A stretch of DNA of 20,493 nt, taken from a virus. Positions 16,348 through 20,493 of this stretch are shown one piece after another. The notes under the pieces were generated by a model, which worked only from the letters and a program-made list of their open reading frames with translations, had not been told where the DNA came from and did not search any database. The DNA lies in IMG/VR virus record IMGVR_UViG_3300017971_000866, positions 1-20,493 of that record. One strand, 5' to 3'. Position numbers and translations under genes: made by a program. The stretch's first letter is position 1. Each line of letters begins with the position of its first letter.

Positions 16348-16770
16348 TTAGGTCGGATAACGTCCAAGAGGACCACTAACTCTAATAGTCATTGTTCCTG
16401 CAATAGTTTGGTTTCTTCCTGGTGCAGATGGATTCCAACTTGTAACAAACATTGTTGCTTCTGAGTCTTCAACCAAATCACAAGCAAAATATGTAGTAGA
16501 ATCAAAGTAAACTCTCATATCATTGAAAGTTCCACCTTCTCTACCATAAGTATCAAGTTGTGATTGTGCAGTATCCTCAAGATCAAGATCAAAATCTGCT
16601 GTAATTGTGGAATTACCAGAACCTTGACAGTATTTATCATAACTGTCTGTTAGGGCACTGATATCAATTTCACCAAAACCAAAATTAATAGCACAAGATT
16701 TCAATCTAGCAACTGTGTTACCACTAAGAGTAATCCTTGCATCGTTTGATAGTTTTACTCCGCAAGCCAT
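16348..16770 (-). CDS. Major tail tube protein
   Basis: 140 residues, usual for a tail tube subunit. It has the strand pattern of the family: VKLSNDARITLSG, INFGFGEIDISAL, STITADFDLDLED, NDMRVYFDSTTYFACD, then FVTSWNPSAPGRNQTIAGTM and a closing IRVSGPLG. SWNPSAPGRNQ may be the loop that stacks ring on ring. It is followed by the G/GT chaperones and preceded by the terminator gene, as in many siphoviruses. GGAGG is seven bases upstream. A short hairpin follows the stop. It contains one D-S-T. Confidence 0.88.
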   Translation of the reverse strand: MACGVKLSNDARITLSGNTVARLKSCAINFGFGEIDISALTDSYDKYCQGSGNSTITADFDLDLEDTAQSQLDTYGREGGTFNDMRVYFDSTTYFACDLVEDSEATMFVTSWNPSAPGRNQTIAGTMTIRVSGPLGRYPT

Positions 16771-16784
16771 TTTATTACCTCCGT

Positions 16785-17228
16785 TTATTCTTTATTCAAA
16801 TCCTGAATAAAGTCAAAATAAAAAATAAAATCGAACATTGTAAGTCCGACAGATCCAGAGACACCATCTGATGCAAAAGTGACTCCTTCACTATCTAACG
16901 AAACATTACAATCCGAATAAACAAAATCATCTGAATAAAGAAACTTTTGAAATTCATCCGCCATAGTTTCCATATCATCTTCATTGTTTGTATAACCAAC
17001 GACATTGATAGTAGCGTTTCTATGAACCTCATTAGATCCAAGGAAGTCTTGTATCACTGGCGTCTGACTTATATACAGACACAATGTGGGGTATTGCTTG
17101 ACTTCTCCTGGATTAACAATACCATGCCTCACCTTTACAGGTTCAATAGCATAATCATTTGAGAGTGTAAACAGATCCTTTATGTTAGGTATGATTGCCT
17201 CTCTTATTAATTTTCTTGTTAATGCCAT
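16785..17228 (-). CDS. Tail terminator-like protein
   Basis: 147 residues. It starts with a helix (LTRKLIREAIIPNIKDLF), then PTLCLYISQTPVI, NATINVVGY, a helix with MADEFQKFLYSDDF and a closing strand FDFIFYFDFI. This alpha/beta order and the length fit lambda U/HK97 gp9-like terminators, which cap the tube and connect it to the head. It sits between the gp10-like gene and the tube. Its ATG overlaps the upstream stop as TAATG, with GGAGAGG before it. The assignment is by size, order and pattern. Confidence 0.7.
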   Translation of the reverse strand: MALTRKLIREAIIPNIKDLFTLSNDYAIEPVKVRHGIVNPGEVKQYPTLCLYISQTPVIQDFLGSNEVHRNATINVVGYTNNEDDMETMADEFQKFLYSDDFVYSDCNVSLDSEGVTFASDGVSGSVGLTMFDFIFYFDFIQDLNKE

Positions 17229-17674
17229 TAATCAAGTTCCTCTCCAATTGTGTTTGTTATAATATCATTAATTGCAGCAATATTATCTGCAATAGCTGGA
17301 TATAGAAATGGTCGTGCTGGCATTCTAACAGATTTAACCTGTACCCATCTTCCACCAACGGTAAATCGTAGATAAGGTTTTTTGATTGCTGTTATAGTCC
17401 CACCATACTCGTGTATTCCAGCATATATAACATTTGATGATAATTCACCAATTATATCATTGTATCTTTCTCTAACTCTCGATCTGATTGATCTTCTTAA
17501 TAGACCTGTACCAACTTTAAGGTTTCCGTGCTTACCAAATGATCCTTTTGCTTTTCCTTCTGCAAATAAAGTTGCGTTTCTAACACCCTTTACAAGAGCA
17601 TTACGCCAATCTTTTGGTAGTTCTACAAGCATCCTTTCTGTTTCAGCAGTTGTTCTAATTCTTATATCTAACAT
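17228..17674 (-). CDS. HK97 gp10-like tail completion protein
   Basis: 148 residues. Landmarks of the HK97 gp10 family: ALVKGVRNATLFAEGKAK near the N-terminus, GTGLLRRSI (compare T-G-x-L-x-x-S), NVIYAGIHEYGGTI (Y-A-x-x-x-E-x-G) and PARPFLYPAI near the C-terminus. Family members are found at the head-tail joint and are often needed for tail completion. The ATG shares one base with the connector stop; GGGAG precedes it. The adjoining genes agree with this role. Confidence 0.9.
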   Translation of the reverse strand: MLDIRIRTTAETERMLVELPKDWRNALVKGVRNATLFAEGKAKGSFGKHGNLKVGTGLLRRSIRSRVRERYNDIIGELSSNVIYAGIHEYGGTITAIKKPYLRFTVGGRWVQVKSVRMPARPFLYPAIADNIAAINDIITNTIGEELD

Positions 17675-18255
17675 TAAACAACTCCCAATAGTCTATATTG
17701 ATCAAGGACCTCCTTAGTAGACTTCAAAAGTCCTTTTTCAACAAAAGCAATTGTACCATCATCTAAATTTATATTTGATACATCCGGATGTCTTCTGTTT
17801 TGAAACTCTCTTACAACTTCTCGAACACAGGCAAGTTTAACATCTTCTGGAATGTTTGCGTAACCAGCAGTATAAACAATTTTGATGTTTTGAGTTGATT
17901 GCACAAATCTGGGTGCTGTTGGTTGTAACGCAACATATCTACCATCTACAGATCTATATAAGTCTGAGTCTATAAGAGTATCAGCAGTAAAATCCCACTC
18001 TGCGCTATCGTGAATTGAAGATATTGATATGATAGGTAAATTACGAGGGTACAAGAAACCACCCCCATTCCCATCGTAGTATTCTGTATATTGACGAGAT
18101 TTGAATTGAGTGATTTCACAATACTTATGAAACTCTTCCGTTTTTGCATTAATGATATTCTCAATTGCATCGTCATTTTCAGATACAGATATTTGATCGT
18201 CTGCGTACTGTTTAAAGTACGTTCTGTCAATTAATGCGTTAGATGCTAATGCCAT
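17674..18255 (-). CDS. Head-tail connector, HK97 gp6-like
   Basis: 193 residues from ATG 18255, helical at both ends. N-terminal helices carry IENIINAKTEEFHKYC, then a beta insert with PRNLPIISISSIHD and IKIVYTAGY (T-A-G-Y is common in this family), IPEDVKLACVREVVREFQNRR and a C-terminal helix ending YRLLGVV. HK97 gp6-like adaptors form a ring under the portal. A longer start at 18297 would add 14 residues, but that ATG is the edge of a 10-bp hairpin, while ATG 18255 has AGAGG seven bases upstream. No separate stopper (gp7-like) gene follows it. Confidence 0.85.
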   Translation of the reverse strand: MALASNALIDRTYFKQYADDQISVSENDDAIENIINAKTEEFHKYCEITQFKSRQYTEYYDGNGGGFLYPRNLPIISISSIHDSAEWDFTADTLIDSDLYRSVDGRYVALQPTAPRFVQSTQNIKIVYTAGYANIPEDVKLACVREVVREFQNRRHPDVSNINLDDGTIAFVEKGLLKSTKEVLDQYRLLGVV

Positions 18256-18262
18256 TTGTTTA

Positions 18263-18267
18263 CCTCT
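18263..18267 (-). promoter_or_regulatory. Ribosome binding site fixing the connector start
   Basis: AGAGG on the minus strand, then TAAACAA and ATG 18255. It starts four bases after the capsid 3' hairpin, so the hairpin lies outside the connector gene. Confidence 0.65.
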
Positions 18268-18271
18268 GAAA

Positions 18272-18295
18272 GGGGGTGATCCGAAGACCACCCCC
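18272..18295 (-). terminator. Strong hairpin with UUCG loop after the capsid gene
   Basis: The minus strand forms a perfect 10-bp stem GGGGGTGGTC/GATCACCCCC (one G-U pair) closed by a C(UUCG)G tetraloop, the extra-stable type. Only three U residues follow, so it is more likely a partial terminator or a block to 3' exonucleases than a full stop. The capsid stop codon is about 20 bases upstream. Confidence 0.7.
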
Positions 18296-18314
18296 ATAAT
18301 TAGGTATTAACCTA

Positions 18315-19526
18315 TTAAGCGTCCGCGTACTTCATTGTTGCCCATGCTTTAGAGCTGGCTGGAGTTGCGTGATCTGCAATATTTCCATCCATTCTTGCTT
18401 TACATACAAATTGGGTAACATCTTCTTTCATCTTGATGTATGGGTTTACCATTGATACGAACTGACTTCCACGAACAACGATGATGTACTGAGAAGGATC
18501 ACCAAATGCTAATGTAAGAGCTTCATCAGTAGCAGTAGCTTGAGTAGTAATCGAAGGAGTGATTACATACTCAGCTCCCATCAATATTTGAGAAGGACGT
18601 CCGTTGATTGGAACTTGTTGGAAAATAGGTCTACCTTGTGAGTCTACCAATCCAGCAATATCTTTCAACATAGAGCGAGGACCGAACCATTTAGGATCAG
18701 CGCCAGCACCTAGACGTTCCCATTCAATATGATAGAACATTGTGTTCAAGTTAGAGAAAGTAACAGTACCAGTACTATCAACAGCAGCAGTTACATCAGA
18801 AACGCTTGATGTGAATTCTGTTCCATTGAACATTTCATCATCTGCATTTTGACCAATTGCTTCTGCTTGGAATGGTACGATAATTTCATTAACAAGATCA
18901 ATAACAGCGTCATCTAATTGGTCGTTGCGAACTTCCATATAGTTACCGACACGTTTGTCGATAGTCCAAGTGATTTGACCAATAGTAGAAGTACCTTCAC
19001 GGTTAGCAGTACCTGATGCTTGTGAATCAACACTATCACGAGTACCCTTTGCAGGCAGCTTCAACACAGGAGCATCAATCTGAATTACTCTAGCATATTG
19101 TAGAGCAACAGATGATAGTTCTGCAAGACCCATTAGTGCGTTACCATATTGTACTGGTACAGCATTAGAGCCATCAAAAGCAGCTTGAAGATCTAATTCG
19201 CCAACTTGTCTTGCTTTTGCTTGGGCGATTAAAAGTTCAGCAACTTTGTTTGAATCTTCAGCACTTAGAGTCGCTTTGAAGTTTCTGCTTAGTTTAGGAT
19301 CATAACCACTAAATACATAGGTATTGATACCTGTATTTTGTTTTAGTGTGATAACTTTACCTTGCATTTTTTCCAAGGATGCCTTCAATTCTTTATTTTC
19401 TTCAAGAATCTTAGCGTTTGTTTCATCTTGAGCAGCCCATTTTGCTTCTAGAGCTTCTCTATCTTCAGAACTCATTTCAGCATTGATCTCTTTCATAAGT
19501 CCTTTTAATTCTGCACGTTTATCCAT
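18315..19526 (-). CDS. Major capsid protein, HK97 fold, with N-terminal delta domain
   Basis: 403 residues, of which about 1-62 are charged coiled coil (ending LEEN-KELKASLEKMQGKVI): the delta domain that acts as internal scaffold and is removed by the protease. The capsid core begins near 70-110. Landmarks of the fold are IDAPVLKLPAKGTRDSVD, the E-loop region to about 190, NYMEVRNDQLDDAVIDLVNEI (spine helix), then AGLVDSQGRPIFQQ and QILMGAEYVI in the later A-domain. It follows the protease and precedes the connector as in HK97. AAGAGG is upstream of ATG. It is flanked by two hairpins. It contains one D-S-T (codon AGT for Ser). Confidence 0.92.
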   Translation of the reverse strand: MDKRAELKGLMKEINAEMSSEDREALEAKWAAQDETNAKILEENKELKASLEKMQGKVITLKQNTGINTYVFSGYDPKLSRNFKATLSAEDSNKVAELLIAQAKARQVGELDLQAAFDGSNAVPVQYGNALMGLAELSSVALQYARVIQIDAPVLKLPAKGTRDSVDSQASGTANREGTSTIGQITWTIDKRVGNYMEVRNDQLDDAVIDLVNEIIVPFQAEAIGQNADDEMFNGTEFTSSVSDVTAAVDSTGTVTFSNLNTMFYHIEWERLGAGADPKWFGPRSMLKDIAGLVDSQGRPIFQQVPINGRPSQILMGAEYVITPSITTQATATDEALTLAFGDPSQYIIVVRGSQFVSMVNPYIKMKEDVTQFVCKARMDGNIADHATPASSKAWATMKYADA

Positions 19527-19580
19527 TGTTTTACACCTCTTATGGTTTATTGTGTTACTATTAGATTATCATAGTGTGCT

Positions 19581-19610
19581 GTTTGATATGGTCACTTCCG
19601 TGCCTCAAAC
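19581..19610 (-). promoter_or_regulatory. Bulged hairpin with GNRA loop upstream of the capsid gene
   Basis: Minus strand GTTTGA-GG-CAC pairs with GTG-A-CC-ATA-TCAAAC: 11 base pairs with bulges A and AUA around a GGAA (GNRA type) loop. It lies in the 97-base gap between protease and capsid genes, 54 bases before the capsid ATG. No U-run follows. It may be a processing or mRNA-stability element; this is inference. Confidence 0.45.
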
Positions 19611-19623
19611 GCCTATAATTCTC

Positions 19624-20427
19624 TTATTTTAAAAACTCGCTCATCCACGAGTCTTCATCCTGATTATCATCTGATTCTGTTGTATCTATAAATTCATCAT
19701 ACAGTTCTGCATAGACTGAATCTTGTGATTCTTCTTCAGCTTCTTGTTCTTTCAATTGAAGCTCCAATTCAGCGATACGTGCCTGTAGAGTTACGACGTC
19801 CTCATTTATAGTTTGTTCGGGATTTGGTCCGGCGACGTGTTCTTCTTCCGTATTATCATCAACCTTAGCATCCCTCAATATGATCTTGAATTCGTTTGCT
19901 TCAAGTTCGTCAATGACTCCTTCTTCAACTGCCTTATCTAATGAAGCGTTCAATGGGACTGCCCCATCATTAGCTGGATTAGGAGTAATGCTAAATTCGT
20001 GTAATTTGGATTTCTTAACAAGCATCTTGACTTGTTTCCCTTTATGTTTCATCTTTTCTGGGAACTCAACATCATCCATACTTGCTGTTATTCCGATGCT
20101 ACCACCATTGATGTATCCTGCACGAACGAGTTTATAAACTGTGTCTGCGAAGGAATTCTCCTCCATTTTGGCATATTCCACAGCAATTCGAACTTCATCT
20201 CCACTCTTTCGAACAGAATTCGCTTTTCCGATTGGTAGATCATTTTTATTATGATTGTAGTAAATAGATTTAAATTTCTTTAGATATGAAAGGTCCATAC
20301 CACTAACAAGAAACAATCTTCCCATTGAATCAACTATTTCTTTGGTAGCAATGTAATTGATAACCCTCTCATTCTTTTTAGATGCTTGTGCTTCTAAAAC
20401 CAGATTTGTGTTTATAGATTCTGACAT
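19624..20427 (-). CDS. Prohead protease (S78-like) with acidic coiled-coil tail
   Basis: 267 residues. The catalytic residues fit the HK97 prohead protease family: H59 in YYNHNKNDLPIGKA, S110 in GGSIGI and E144 in LHEFSITPNPAN. The protease domain ends near 165; residues 170-267 are acidic with coiled coil (LQARIAELELQLKEQEAEEE) and a C-terminal DEDSWMSEFLK. Families of about 200 residues lack such a tail, so it may be an extra scaffold-like part, cleaved off in assembly. The enzyme cuts the capsid delta domain. AGGAG sits seven bases upstream of ATG 20427. It follows the head protein by 18 bases. Confidence 0.9.
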   Translation of the reverse strand: MSESINTNLVLEAQASKKNERVINYIATKEIVDSMGRLFLVSGMDLSYLKKFKSIYYNHNKNDLPIGKANSVRKSGDEVRIAVEYAKMEENSFADTVYKLVRAGYINGGSIGITASMDDVEFPEKMKHKGKQVKMLVKKSKLHEFSITPNPANDGAVPLNASLDKAVEEGVIDELEANEFKIILRDAKVDDNTEEEHVAGPNPEQTINEDVVTLQARIAELELQLKEQEAEEESQDSVYAELYDEFIDTTESDDNQDEDSWMSEFLK

Positions 20428-20445
20428 TTTTTATACTCCTATTTT

Positions 20446-20493
20446 TTATCTAATGACGGGAACTAATGTACATCTACAATTGATAACTTGTGA
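20446..20493 (-). CDS. C-terminal end of a head morphogenesis protein (partial)
   Basis: Only the last 15 codons are present: SQVINCRCTLVPVIR then TAA at 20446. The other two minus frames stop within this stretch. The INCRCTLVPV pattern is the usual C-terminal signature of the Mu F/SPP1 gp7-type head morphogenesis domain, which can stand alone or be fused to the portal. The gene lies directly upstream of the protease, as expected. The remainder is outside the window. Confidence 0.6.
   Translation of the reverse strand, partial: SQVINCRCTLVPVIR

Noticed and set aside
18256-18297. Longer start for the connector gene at ATG 18297
   Set aside because: This ATG is the edge of the 10-bp hairpin and lacks a ribosome site; ATG 18255 has AGAGG at a good distance.
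19568-19595. Possible promoter on the minus strand (GTGACC, 16 bases, TATGAT) before the capsid gene
   Set aside because: The -35 match is weak, and its sequence is part of the stem of the GNRA hairpin. Not enough to call without transcript data.
1-20493. Diversity-generating retroelement acting on the fibres
   Set aside because: No reverse transcriptase and no template/variable repeat pair with adenine-specific changes is visible in the window; the fibre end lies outside it, so this cannot be excluded for the whole genome.

Overview
The window is the late structural region of an AT-rich tailed phage or prophage, from the end of a head-morphogenesis gene through head completion, tail and tail-fibre genes. 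Every supported gene is on the minus strand, so transcription runs from position 20493 towards 1. The order is that of a long-tailed siphovirus: HK97-type head genes followed by a lambda-type tail (G/GT chaperones, tape measure, M-, L-, K- and J-like tip proteins). The lambda-type tip, including a four-cysteine L homologue and a J homologue, is typical of phages of Gram-negative hosts. Most genes have clear purine-rich Shine-Dalgarno sequences, so the host probably uses them. I cannot name the host or say whether this is a free phage or a prophage.

Head region (20493-16785): the last codons of a probable Mu F/SPP1 gp7-type head protein, a prohead protease (S78-like H/S/E residues) with an acidic coiled-coil tail, a major capsid protein with an N-terminal delta (scaffold) segment, a gp6-like connector, an HK97 gp10-like protein and a tail terminator-like protein. 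Two stem-loops flank the capsid gene. The downstream one has a perfect 10-bp stem and a cUUCGg loop.

Tail shaft (16770-12797): the tail tube protein is followed by a short hairpin, then a 93-residue zinc-finger-like protein, then the G-like chaperone. The G gene ends in a textbook -1 frameshift signal (A AAA AAC, 6-nt spacer, 8-bp stem) that opens a G-T fusion. The T part carries the same Cys2-Cys2 motif as the 93-residue protein. The tape measure is 860 residues, close in length to that of lambda.

Tail tip and fibres (12797-1): M-, L-, K- and J-like proteins form the tip; the K-like protein lacks an obvious catalytic histidine, and J seems to carry an I-like membrane segment at its N-terminus. 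Then come a fibre with HxH motifs, a GNAT acetyltransferase, a small unknown protein, three tail proteins, and a giant fibre of at least 1356 residues that runs off the left edge. The fibre alternates GTS/GSS collagen-like blocks with folded modules, one of them C1q-like. The tripeptide D-S-T recurs 19 times across the structural proteins, mostly in the fibre region.

The genes are tightly packed. Many junctions overlap as TAATG or ATGA, pointing to translational coupling in long transcripts. The longest gap is 97 bases (19527-19623), so no gene-free stretch exceeds 300 bases. I saw no tRNA, CRISPR array, insertion sequence, integrase or reverse transcriptase here.
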